Assembly: GCF_946887195.1 (NCBI RefSeq)
Contig: NZ_CAMPKE010000001.1
Location: 186,001 to 250,000, forward strand
Length of the DNA stretch: 64,000 nucleotides
Direction: 5' to 3'
Source: an uncultured Halomonas sp.
GTDB lineage: Bacteria; Pseudomonadota; Gammaproteobacteria; Pseudomonadales; Halomonadaceae
Under the pieces are notes generated by a model that was not told where the DNA came from, did not search any database, and worked only from the letters and a program-made list of their open reading frames with translations. Position 1 is the first letter of the stretch; every line of letters begins with the position of its first letter. Shown in pieces: positions 55,922 to 64,000 of this stretch. Both the position numbers and the translations under genes were made by a program.

Positions 55922-57220
55922 ATGACCGATTCACGCACGGCGCTGCATCTGGCACACCTGGATGCTCTCGAGAGCGCCTATGCCACGCTTCTCGACGCTC
56001 ACGGTTACGATGGTGTGCTGCTCTATAGCGGGCATCCCCACCGGCATTTCGCCGACGACCAGGAGGCCAGCTTCGCGACCTATGGCCATTTCCTTCACTG
56101 GGTCGCTCAGCCAGGACTCAGTCATAGCTGGCTATTCGTCCGACCCGGGCATCGTCCGTTGCTGCGCTTCCATGCACCGGCCGACTTCTGGCATTTGGCT
56201 CCGCACCTCCCCAATGCCGCCTGGACACGGCGCTTCACCATCGAGACGGCGACGGATGCCCGGCCACCCAACGTGACGGGCAAGCGTCTGGCGGTACTCG
56301 GCGATGTCGCGCCCGACGTGGCCGAGCGGCTAGGTGCCGAGCGCAATCCCCCGGCTTTGACGCGCGCGCTCGATGAGTTGCGCGTACGCAAGAGCGCTTA
56401 CGAGATCGATTGCCTGCGCGAAGCCAACCGGCTGGCCATGACCGGGCATCATGCCGCGCGCGATGCCTTTCTCGGCGGTGCCGCCGAACTGGACATCCAA
56501 CTCGCCTATCTGGGCGCGAGTCGCCAGCGCGAGTCGCAAGTGCCCTATCAGAACATCGTCGGTCTCAACATGCATGCCGGGGTGCTGCACTATCAGCACT
56601 ACGATCTCGATCCGCCGGCAAATCGCTACAGCCTGCTGGTGGATGCCGGACGCGGCGTGGCGGGCTACGCCGCCGACGTTACCCGCACCTGGTCGGGCCC
56701 TGACGCCGATGCCCAATTCGCCGAGTTGATCAAGGGCGTCGACGATCTGCAACAGGCGCTCATCGCGGCCATTCGTCCCGGACTCTGCTATGTCGAATTG
56801 CATCGCACGATGCATCATTACCTGGGCGAGCTGCTGCACACACAGGGCCTGGTAAGCGGTAGCGCCGAAAGCGCGGTGGCAACCGGGATCACCCGCGCGT
56901 TCTGCCCACATGGGCTGGGCCACTTGCTGGGATTGCAGGTTCACGATGTCGCCGGTCGCTATAGCAGTAGCGGCGAATCGCTGCCACCGCCTGAAAACGA
57001 TCCGGCACTGCGCCTGACCCGGGAACTGCAAGCCGACATGGTGGTCACCATGGAACCGGGACTGTATTTTATTCCGCTGCTGCTCGAGCCGTTGCGCGAT
57101 ACCCCGGCCGGTCGCGACATCGACTGGAAGGCGATCGCACGCTTGGCGCCACATGGCGGAATCCGTATCGAGGACAATGTCGTGGTGGGTGCCGAAGGGC
57201 CAGTCAACCTGACTCGCTAA
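55922..57220 (+). CDS. pepQ: Xaa-Pro dipeptidase PepQ
   Basis: Metallopeptidase cleaving X-Pro dipeptides. 432 residues: N-terminal domain to about 155, then the pita-bread catalytic domain. Two-metal ligands are in LVDAGRGVAGYAADVTRTW (two Asp), HGLGHLLGLQVHD (His), TMEPGLYF (Glu) and GGIRIEDNV (Glu). Starts 2 bp after the lysR stop with AGGAGAG. X-Pro peptides and proline release could also feed osmolyte pools, which is inference. Confidence 0.93.
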   Translation: MTDSRTALHLAHLDALESAYATLLDAHGYDGVLLYSGHPHRHFADDQEASFATYGHFLHWVAQPGLSHSWLFVRPGHRPLLRFHAPADFWHLAPHLPNAAWTRRFTIETATDARPPNVTGKRLAVLGDVAPDVAERLGAERNPPALTRALDELRVRKSAYEIDCLREANRLAMTGHHAARDAFLGGAAELDIQLAYLGASRQRESQVPYQNIVGLNMHAGVLHYQHYDLDPPANRYSLLVDAGRGVAGYAADVTRTWSGPDADAQFAELIKGVDDLQQALIAAIRPGLCYVELHRTMHHYLGELLHTQGLVSGSAESAVATGITRAFCPHGLGHLLGLQVHDVAGRYSSSGESLPPPENDPALRLTRELQADMVVTMEPGLYFIPLLLEPLRDTPAGRDIDWKAIARLAPHGGIRIEDNVVVGAEGPVNLTR

Positions 57221-57282
57221 CGCGGCTGTTGCCAGGAGGGCCTGGCGGGATATGCTGGGAAAGACTACATAGCGAGGCCGGT

Positions 57283-58305
57283 ATGTCACGCACCATCGTT
57301 CCCGCCGACTTTCAGGCCGCCCGTGGCCTGGGCAACCGTCATGTGCAGACGTTACTGCCGCGTTTGCGACCACTGACGTCACTCGAGCGCGATACCGAGA
57401 TTCTCAATCTTCCCGATGGCGATTTCGTCGAATTGGCTTGGGTGCGCCCAGCTCCACAGCGCGACGACGCCCCGCTGTTCATTCTGTTCCATGGGCTCGA
57501 AGGCTCCTTCGATTCACCCTATGCACGTGATCTGCTGGCGAGTGCCGCATCGCTCGGCTGGCGCGCTCTGCTGATGCATTTTCGAGGTTGCGGCCGCTCG
57601 CCCAATCGGCTTGCGCGGGCCTATCACTCCGGTGACACCGCCGATGCCTACTGGCTGATCGGCCTGTTGGCGCAGCGCTATCCACGGGCGATAAAGGTGG
57701 CAGCCGGCGTCTCGCTGGGGGGCAACATGCTGGTCAAACTGGTTGCCGAACAGGGCGGCGATGGTCTGGACCTGGCCGGCGCCATCGCGATCAGCGCGCC
57801 ACTCGATCTGGCCGCCAGCGCCGATGCGCTCAATCACGGCTTCGCGCGCCACTATCAGCGTCATCTGCTGAAGACGCTCAAATACAAGATCGTCGCCAAG
57901 ATGGCCAACGGCCCCTTGCCGCTACGCATCTCTTCGCAACAGATCAAACGCCTCGACAGCTTCTGGGCCTATGACAACGAGGTCACCGCTCCACTGCATG
58001 GGTTCTCCTCGGCCAGCGATTACTATCGCCGCGCCTCGGCCGGACGATTGATCGGCGATATCGAACTACCCACGCTGATCCTGCATGCCGCCGACGACCC
58101 GTTCATGCCAGGCGATCTATTCGACAAGCTGCCCATGCCAAGCGATGCGGTGCGCGTCGAGATCGCTCGGCAAGGCGGCCATGTAGGATTCATGGAATGC
58201 CGACGGAGCCGTTTGAGCTCATGGCTGACACGGCGCGTCGCATTGCAGTTGCAGGACTGGGCCTCGATGCCGCATCGGATCGGCGCCACCGCCGACCGCG
58301 ACTGA
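57283..58305 (+). CDS. yheT: YheT-family alpha/beta hydrolase
   Basis: A 340-residue hydrolase. Oxyanion-hole motif LFHGLEGSFDSPYARDL near 88, nucleophile Ser in GVSLGGNMLVKLVAEQ near 150, acid Asp in LHAADDPFMP near 270 and His in QGGHVGFME. Substrate unknown for the family (esterase-like). ATG at 57283 after GCGAGG; the 18-residue upstream extension is not conserved. Confidence 0.9.
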   Translation: MSRTIVPADFQAARGLGNRHVQTLLPRLRPLTSLERDTEILNLPDGDFVELAWVRPAPQRDDAPLFILFHGLEGSFDSPYARDLLASAASLGWRALLMHFRGCGRSPNRLARAYHSGDTADAYWLIGLLAQRYPRAIKVAAGVSLGGNMLVKLVAEQGGDGLDLAGAIAISAPLDLAASADALNHGFARHYQRHLLKTLKYKIVAKMANGPLPLRISSQQIKRLDSFWAYDNEVTAPLHGFSSASDYYRRASAGRLIGDIELPTLILHAADDPFMPGDLFDKLPMPSDAVRVEIARQGGHVGFMECRRSRLSSWLTRRVALQLQDWASMPHRIGATADRD

Positions 58306-58330
58306 GCAGCCCCTTCAGGACACTTTTGAG

Positions 58331-58473
58331 GGAATTGCTGAATAAATCGCCGAACGAGATGAAACGCAAGGCGCACGGAACACAAAAAACGAGACATAAC
58401 ATATGGTTAGGCGAGTTTTTGAGTACCGCGCAACACAGCGATTCGCTCGTGCAGGCATTTATGCAGTGATTCC
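58331..58473. mobile_element. MITE-like element abutting msrA
   Basis: A 143 bp non-coding block bounded by imperfect 17 bp terminal inverted repeats: GGAATTGCTGAATAAAT (58331-58347) and the complement of GGAATCACTGCATAAAT (58457-58473), 13-14 matches. It is AT-richer than both neighbours and fills the yheT-msrA gap; its right end touches the msrA stop codon (58474). The GCTGAATAAAT end resembles IS5-group ends as I remember them. No transposase and no clear target duplication seen. Confidence 0.55.
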
Positions 58474-59109
58474 TTAGCCGATCGGGCTGCTCACCCCGGT
58501 ACCCTTCAGGCCACAATAACCGCCGGGATTCTTGGCCAGATATTGCTGGTGGTACTCTTCGGCGACATAGAACGTCTCGAGCGGCGCGATTTGCGTGGTG
58601 ATCGTCCCTTTGCCGGCAACGTCCAAAGCACGCTGGTACTGCTCACGGCTCTGCTCGGCCAACGCACGTTGCGCATCGCTGGTAGTATAAATCGCCGAGC
58701 GATACTGGCTGCCGATATCGTTGCCCTGCCGCATGCCCTGTGTCGGGTCGTGCGCTTCCCAGAACACCCGCAACAGCTCCGGCAAGCCGATTTCGGTGGG
58801 GTCGAAGATCACCCGCACGACCTCGCTATGCCCCGTGCGCCCGGTACAGGTCTCCTCGTAAGTCGGATTGGGCGTTAGGCCGCCGGCATAGCCGACCGCA
58901 GTGACAATCACGCCGGGCAACTCCCAGAACAGCCGTTCGGCTCCCCAGAAGCAGCCAAGACCCAATACCACCTCCTCGTATCCCGGCGGGAACGGTGCCA
59001 GCATCGAGCGTTGATTGACGGCGTGCCGACCGCTGATCTGCAGCGGCTCCTGGCGGCCGGGCAAGGCATCGTCAACCGTTGGCATGCGCTGTTTCTCCCT
59101 TGTCCACAT
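58474..59109 (-). CDS. msrA: Peptide methionine sulfoxide reductase MsrA
   Basis: Repairs S-methionine sulfoxide in proteins. 211 residues (E. coli 212). Catalytic Cys in [14 protein letters not shown] near residue 62, [24 protein letters not shown], and QYRSAIY; the resolving Cys is in the C-terminal GGYCGLKG. Two starts are possible: ATG 59109 (AAGGAGG, chosen) and ATG 59085 (AAGGGAG), which would give 203 residues. Probably transcribed after tamB or from its own site in the 73 bp gap. Confidence 0.93.
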   Translation of the reverse strand: MWTREKQRMPTVDDALPGRQEPLQISGRHAVNQRSMLAPFPPGYEEVVLGLGCFWGAERLFWELPGVIVTAVGYAGGLTPNPTYEETCTGRTGHSEVVRVIFDPTEIGLPELLRVFWEAHDPTQGMRQGNDIGSQYRSAIYTTSDAQRALAEQSREQYQRALDVAGKGTITTQIAPLETFYVAEEYHQQYLAKNPGGYCGLKGTGVSSPIG

Positions 59110-59182
59110 GGCGTGAATCCTCCTTGTGAAAATGTTGGTAACGATAGCTCGAAGACACGAATCGCCTCGGCGAGGCTCCATT

Positions 59183-62100
59183 TTACGGCGCATCATCGCT
59201 GCGCCCAAGGCTGAAGGCATAGATCAGATCCACGGCTTGAGCGGCGCCCGAAACGGCCTCCAGATACAGATTCTGCAATAGCTTGTAGCGTAGCGTCAGT
59301 TCGGCGATCGGCGAGAAGATACCCACGCCATAGCTGACCTTGAGATCCTCGAACAGGTAACCGCTGACCACGACCTGGCTATCGTCGCCACTGCCCGCGG
59401 TATCCAGGCTCAGATCCTCGACACCGAAAGCCTGACCCAATTGGCCCACGGCGCCACCGGTACGCGATAGCGACAGCCCGATCAGCGCCGATGTCAGTGC
59501 GCTATCGGCCCCACCCGAATCATCGGGTGCGCGGCCACGCAGTAGATAGGACAACGCGCGGCTCTCATTCATTGCCGGTTCCGAGAATATTTCAAGGCTT
59601 GGCTGCGAGGCCGGCCCGGTGACGCGCAGGCCGGCAATCACATCGTCCTCGGTCACTTCCGGATTGCGAATGGCCTCGAGCTGCAGGCGCGGCTGCGACG
59701 CCGGACCACTGAACAGCACCTCGCCCTGGCGGATGATCAAATCCTGACCGAAGGCCTCGAAGCGGCCGTTGACGAGATTGACATCGCCGAACAGCTGCAC
59801 GGGCCCGCTGCCCTGGCGCACCTGCAACTCGCCTTCCAGCATCGCCTCGAGCCCGTAGGCCTCGAGCCGGACATCGGGGCCGAGAATGACTTCGATGCGC
59901 ACATCGAGCTGCATGCCGGCATCGGCCAATGCCTGCGCGGTGGCTTCATCGGCGCCTTCGCCCGCCTGCTCGATGGCCTGCTGCGCCTCGCGGCGAGCCT
60001 CGGCTTCGTCCTCACGCGTGATGATCACCGCATCGCTGCTCGGCGACACCGCGGAAGGCGGCATATCGGCGACTTCCAAGCGCCCCCAGGGCACCCGTAC
60101 CTGACCGCGAATCCTCAACAGTTCCGGTGAGGCGTTTATGGTGAGATCCGGGGCGACCTTCAGGCGCCCGAAGGCGGGCAATACGACCAGCAGTGGCGAC
60201 TCGCTGCCGTCCAGCGCGAGCTCGGCCTGCCACTGGCCGGGCTGAGGCCAACTCGCATCGCCCTGGATATTCAGGCGACCCTCCTCGGCGGCGATGAAGC
60301 CCTGCAACGTTGCATTGTCGCCCCGCAAGGCGATCTCCAGGCGACCATCGCGTACCTCGAGTGGGATGTCGCCGCCTTGCGCGCGCAGGCCAGTGAGTGC
60401 CAGTTGCCCATTCAGGCGTGGGTTGCTCAAATCGCCACTCAGCGTCACGTCGCCGTTGATCGCCCCTTCGAGCTGTTGCAAGCCGGTGACCAGCGTTCGA
60501 TACGGCGAGAGACGAATGTCGTCGAGGCGCAGACGCCCTTCAAGCGCAGCAGCCCCGGCAGGGTCGTCGACCTGCACGTCGAGCTGAATCCGGCCGGCCT
60601 CGGCCAGCGTCAGATCGGTCGTCAGTTGCGCCTGGGCTTGCGTGGCGTCGAGATTCAGCGCCAGTGTCGATACCGGCAGCGACCACGGCTGGCCATAGGC
60701 ATCCTGCCCACTCAACGCCAGTCGGCTTTGCACATTGGCATCGGCCGACCACTGCCGACCGCCAGCGGACCATTCGACGCGGACCTCGCCGTCGGTCTGG
60801 CCTTCGGCGCTCCAGCCCTCCGGCAGCGCCGCGGCCAGCAGGTCCATGGGTACGTCACGCAGTGCCAGTTGCGCGTTGCCGCGCTGGGCCGAGGCCATTA
60901 GCGTCTCGACCAGACACAGACTGCCGCCTTGGCGACGCACCAGGCAGAAAGGCTCGACGGTGACACTGCCCGCCGCCAGATTGGCATTGAAGGCCGTGGG
61001 CTCGGCGAGGCGCAGCTCCGCCTGCTCGCTATCGACCTCGAGGGAGAGCAGGCGGCCACGATAGCGATCGCGGGCCGCATTGAGGCCCCCTTCCAGCGCC
61101 AACGACGCGCGCGCCAGTGGCATATCCTCGGCGGCATTGGCAGAAAACGTCAGGCGGTGCTGCGACAAGCGCCCATCGAGATCGAGATCCAGTCGCTTGA
61201 AGCGCTGGCCAGCGGCATTCAACCCGCCGATATCCAGCGCCACATCGAGATCCGGATCATCCAGACCGGAGACCGTGGCGTCGAGATTCAGGCTATCCAG
61301 CGAATTCGCGGCATAGCGCAGCGCCTCGCCACTCAGCGCCAGGTCGAGTTGCGGCGCTTCGAGCGTACCATCGAGCGCGAAGCGCCCATTGAGGCGTCCG
61401 CCGAGCTCGGGGAGCAACGTTGCCAACGCCGGAGCGTTTAGCTCACCGCTCAACGTCATGCTCTCGGCGATCCGGCCTTCGGCGGTCAGGCTGTTCTGCC
61501 CTTGGCGCAACTCCAGTTGATCGATGATCCAGCGCATGTCGCTGTTGCCGCTGAGTTGCGCGTTCAATGCCAGGGGCCGCTCCTGTAGAGTGCCATCGAT
61601 GGCCAGCTGCGGCACATCCAGCTCCCATCCCTGCTCGCCCATGGCGAAGTGCACCCGAGCGTCGCCATTGAGCGTGCCGCTGACAGCATCGGTCACGGCG
61701 TCCAGCGCGAAGCGATCGAGCCGCAGCGTCGCGGTGACATCCAGCGCAGGCGCCCAGCGTATCTCGCCACGGCTGATCAGCGCGCCCTCACCGGCGGCCA
61801 CCGACAAGGGCCGCCATGCGAAACGCTCGAGATCGCCTTCGCCGGCCATCGCCAGGCGGACCTCTTCGGGCAACGTCGTTCCCGTTACGGCGGCGGAGAG
61901 TGCCGCCGTGTAGTGGCTCAAATCGCCCTCGGCATGCAGCGTCAGGTCGCGAACGCGGTAACTGTCGGGCTGCTGGGAGGTGGAACCTGCAGCCGACTCG
62001 CTCTCTTCGCCGGAAGATTCGTTACTGGCGCTTTCGGCTGGCTGCGGTGGCGCTTGCTGCGTCCTGGCTTGCTTCTCGGCAGCCGGAACGCCGGGCGCAT

Positions 62101-63322
62101 CGGCGAGCGGCCAATCGATCTGTTCGGCATTCAATGTCACCTGAAACGGCAGCGTCGGCGCCAACACATCGGCCTGGGCCTTCAATGTCGCTGCGACGGG
62201 GCCACTCGCTTGCAGTTCGGCGTTCAAGTCCGCCAGGCTGCCATCGAGCGTCAGCGCAATCGTTTCACCACGCACCGGCGGACGGTGAATCCGAGCGTTC
62301 AGGCTGATATCGAGCGGATAGTCGTCACGCAGACTTACGTTCGCCGCAAGCTCGGCGTCGGCATCCGCTGTGCTCACGCTCAGACTATTCAGGTGGACGT
62401 CATGGCCGCGCGCCTGGAGGCGCAACGCCAAGCGCTCGACGACATAGGACGTCGGGCCTTCGAGACGAAAATCCTCGACGATCAGGCTAGGCACGTTGAC
62501 GGCGATTGGCAGGCGGATATCGGGTAAATCCAGCGGTTCGCGTTCGCTCAGCGGCACCGCTGTCTCGGCGCTACTCTCTTCGGCCACAGCCGGTAGCGAT
62601 TCGCTGGGCGGCGTGGCGAGGGCGATCGCGCTATCGATCGCATCGGCCGTCAAGGCAGTGCCCGGCGCCTGCTCTGCGCTTGGCGCAACGTTGCCTTGGC
62701 CCTGGGTATCGCCGGGTGTGCCGGCCTCACCGCTTTGTCGATTGCCAAAGGCCAGGGTTTGCCCCGGCGATACGGGCAAGCGCAAGCGCGGCGCAATCAG
62801 CCGCGTCGGCAACAGGGTCAGCGCGTCGCCGTCGATGCGCGCACCACTGGTGAAGCGCTGCCAGGACAATTGCGTGCCGTCGGCCAATCGCACATCGACA
62901 TCACGAAGTTCCAATGCACGCAGCTCGATCGGAAACGGCACGGCGATCGATGGCAGCCCACCGCCGCCAGCCGGCTCGGGCGGTGGTTCGCTGGCTGGCG
63001 CGGTTTCCTCCACACGCACATCGACATGTTCGAGTTGCAATACATCCAGGCACAGCTTGCCATCGAGCAAGCAGTCGTCAGCCCACGCCAGGTGCAAGCG
63101 TCCGATGTGAATATCGGCTGGGCCGGCCTGCAGGCTCAACTCGGTGAGTGTCAATTCGTCGAGCGGCGAGCCGACGACACTCTCGACGCTCAATAGGCCG
63201 CGCTGTTCGCCCTGGGCTATCAGCCAACCGGTGCCCCAGGGCGATAATGCCAGGCCCAACAGCAGGAATACCAAGCCCAGCAGCCATAGCACGAACCATA
63301 GCGACAGGCGAATCAGCGGCAC
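59183..63322 (-). CDS. tamB: Translocation and assembly module protein TamB
   Basis: Inner-membrane-anchored, periplasm-spanning protein that with TamA supports outer-membrane protein assembly and lipid transport. About 1379 residues: one N-terminal anchor helix (residues 8-30), a long repetitive beta-rich AsmA-like body, an Ala/Ser/Glu/Gln-rich disordered insert near 410-440, and a conserved C-terminal domain (last 350 residues) with ISPNA-like [12 protein letters not shown] and [12 protein letters not shown] regions. Start uncertain: GTG 63322 is used; TTG 63328 would overlap the tamA stop by 4 bp; TTG 63361 lies inside tamA. Confidence 0.9.
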   Translation of the reverse strand: MPLIRLSLWFVLWLLGLVFLLLGLALSPWGTGWLIAQGEQRGLLSVESVVGSPLDELTLTELSLQAGPADIHIGRLHLAWADDCLLDGKLCLDVLQLEHVDVRVEETAPASEPPPEPAGGGGLPSIAVPFPIELRALELRDVDVRLADGTQLSWQRFTSGARIDGDALTLLPTRLIAPRLRLPVSPGQTLAFGNRQSGEAGTPGDTQGQGNVAPSAEQAPGTALTADAIDSAIALATPPSESLPAVAEESSAETAVPLSEREPLDLPDIRLPIAVNVPSLIVEDFRLEGPTSYVVERLALRLQARGHDVHLNSLSVSTADADAELAANVSLRDDYPLDISLNARIHRPPVRGETIALTLDGSLADLNAELQASGPVAATLKAQADVLAPTLPFQVTLNAEQIDWPLADAPGVPAAEKQARTQQAPPQPAESASNESSGEESESAAGSTSQQPDSYRVRDLTLHAEGDLSHYTAALSAAVTGTTLPEEVRLAMAGEGDLERFAWRPLSVAAGEGALISRGEIRWAPALDVTATLRLDRFALDAVTDAVSGTLNGDARVHFAMGEQGWELDVPQLAIDGTLQERPLALNAQLSGNSDMRWIIDQLELRQGQNSLTAEGRIAESMTLSGELNAPALATLLPELGGRLNGRFALDGTLEAPQLDLALSGEALRYAANSLDSLNLDATVSGLDDPDLDVALDIGGLNAAGQRFKRLDLDLDGRLSQHRLTFSANAAEDMPLARASLALEGGLNAARDRYRGRLLSLEVDSEQAELRLAEPTAFNANLAAGSVTVEPFCLVRRQGGSLCLVETLMASAQRGNAQLALRDVPMDLLAAALPEGWSAEGQTDGEVRVEWSAGGRQWSADANVQSRLALSGQDAYGQPWSLPVSTLALNLDATQAQAQLTTDLTLAEAGRIQLDVQVDDPAGAAALEGRLRLDDIRLSPYRTLVTGLQQLEGAINGDVTLSGDLSNPRLNGQLALTGLRAQGGDIPLEVRDGRLEIALRGDNATLQGFIAAEEGRLNIQGDASWPQPGQWQAELALDGSESPLLVVLPAFGRLKVAPDLTINASPELLRIRGQVRVPWGRLEVADMPPSAVSPSSDAVIITREDEAEARREAQQAIEQAGEGADEATAQALADAGMQLDVRIEVILGPDVRLEAYGLEAMLEGELQVRQGSGPVQLFGDVNLVNGRFEAFGQDLIIRQGEVLFSGPASQPRLQLEAIRNPEVTEDDVIAGLRVTGPASQPSLEIFSEPAMNESRALSYLLRGRAPDDSGGADSALTSALIGLSLSRTGGAVGQLGQAFGVEDLSLDTAGSGDDSQVVVSGYLFEDLKVSYGVGIFSPIAELTLRYKLLQNLYLEAVSGAAQAVDLIYAFSLGRSDDAP

Positions 63323-63324
63323 AA

Positions 63325-64000
63325 TCAAAACTCGGGCCCGATGGCGAAATGCAGACGCCAAGAGTCCTCCTCGTCATCCAGGGGGTGGGCGACATCCAGC
63401 CGAATCGGGCCGACCGGCGAGACCCAGCGCACACCGAGACCGACACCGGTCGCCAGATCGTCGGGCCACCACTCATTGAAGGCGTTGCCGGTATCGACGA
63501 AGGCGGCTCCCCACCAGTCGCCGGTGATCCGCCGCTGCGCTTCCAGGCTGGCGGTGAACATGTGCTGGCCGCCGATCAGTTCGCCGTCGGCGTTCTCGGG
63601 CGCCAGGCTTTCGTAGGAGTAGCCGCGCACGGTGGTATCGCCACCGGTGAAGAAACGCAGCGAAGGCGGAATCTTTTCGAAGTTGTCGGTGCTGATCGCA
63701 CCGGCACCGACACGCCCGACGAACCGGTTGTCGTCGCCGATCATGCGAATCCATTGGGAGTCGAGGGTGGCGCGCACGAAGTTGGCGTCCGACCCCCAAC
63801 TCGTATCGGAAACCTCCAGCGAGAAGCGCTGGCGATCGCCCCAGGTGGGAAAACGTGGATTGCGCGTGCGGGTACGCGTCCAGCTGATGCCGGGATAAAG
63901 CAGCAGCACCTGATCTTCCTGGTCGGCCTGGGTGAAATCCTCGTAAGTGGTGCGAAAATAGAGTCGCTGAATCCAGCCATTGTCGAACTCCCAACGCCTG
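63325..64000 (-). CDS. tamA: TamA outer-membrane assembly protein, C-terminal part
   Basis: Omp85-family outer-membrane barrel; only the C-terminal 224 residues are in the window, open to the edge. Features: FFTGGDTTVRGYSYESLAP, the conserved lid-loop VRGY motif, GAAFVDTGNAFNEW, and SPVGPIRLDVAHPLDDEE with the C-terminal aromatic signature (ending GPEF). N-terminal POTRA domains lie beyond position 64000. Order tamA-tamB with overlapping ends is the standard operon. Confidence 0.93.
   Translation of the reverse strand, partial: RRWEFDNGWIQRLYFRTTYEDFTQADQEDQVLLLYPGISWTRTRTRNPRFPTWGDRQRFSLEVSDTSWGSDANFVRATLDSQWIRMIGDDNRFVGRVGAGAISTDNFEKIPPSLRFFTGGDTTVRGYSYESLAPENADGELIGGQHMFTASLEAQRRITGDWWGAAFVDTGNAFNEWWPDDLATGVGLGVRWVSPVGPIRLDVAHPLDDEEDSWRLHFAIGPEF

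Noticed and set aside
63323..63361. tamB from TTG 63361
   Set aside because: It would overlap tamA by 37 bp with no ribosome site; starts at 63328 or 63322 are more natural.

Overview
The window looks like chromosomal DNA from a halophilic gammaproteobacterium of the family Halomonadaceae, most likely Halomonas or a close relative. The main evidence is a complete ectABC ectoine operon whose proteins match the Halomonas elongata proteins as I remember them, beside a ProVWX-type glycine betaine ABC transporter. The GC-rich coding sequence and the gammaproteobacterial gene neighbourhoods (nfuA, metH, tamAB, gor, can) agree. No tRNA, rRNA, CRISPR array or transposase gene was seen.

Layout. (1) 0.1-12.7 kb is a molybdenum/formate region: moeA, moaB and a DUF1244 gene, then a membrane-bound cysteine-type formate dehydrogenase operon (4Fe-4S protein, TorD-like chaperone, small Tat protein, alpha, beta and cytochrome b subunits), DUF3305/DUF3306 genes, and on the other strand fdhD coupled to an HTH/periplasmic-binding-fold regulator. 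(2) 12.8-18.9 kb holds an APC permease, an XRE-cupin regulator, a histone-deacetylase-family hydrolase and a Pat-type acyl-CoA synthetase/acetyltransferase. (3) 19-32.4 kb is rich in osmoadaptation genes: proVWX, ectABC, a small scar (cupin gene plus 5'-truncated DUF3833 gene), opgG, an acyltransferase-3 protein, and a triad of lipoprotein aspartic protease, transglutaminase-like 7TM protein and ATP-grasp ligase. (4) 32.4-45.9 kb is mixed housekeeping: zur, hisI, yidD, sufE, a KfrA-like protein, nfuA, metH, a MATE pump, a GGDEF/EAL protein with a coupled small ORF, and cysI with DUF934. (5) 45.9-59.1 kb is repair, redox and small-molecule metabolism: smr, alkB, a second 2OG oxygenase, arsC-wrbA-DUF2069-transporter, azlCD, pdxH, gor, can, a LysR regulator, pepQ, yheT and msrA. 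(6) 59.2-64 kb carries tamB and the 3' part of tamA, which runs off the window.

How the genes fit together. MoeA/MoaB make the molybdenum cofactor, FdhD sulfurates it, and the chaperone and Tat proteins help mature and export a formate dehydrogenase that feeds formate electrons to the quinone pool. ProVWX imports and EctABC synthesises compatible solutes; OpgG and the acyltransferase suggest a modified periplasmic glucan. SufE, NfuA and the siroheme sulfite reductase form a sulfur/Fe-S theme.

The least explained items are the protease/7TM/ATP-grasp triad, a 48-residue heptad-repeat ORF translationally coupled to the GGDEF/EAL gene, a KfrA-like chromosomal protein with an upstream perfect palindrome, two non-coding repeat-like elements (33.4 and 58.4 kb), and the HTH-binding-protein regulator fused by overlap to fdhD. 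Starts were chosen by hand from ribosome binding sites, overlaps and family length.
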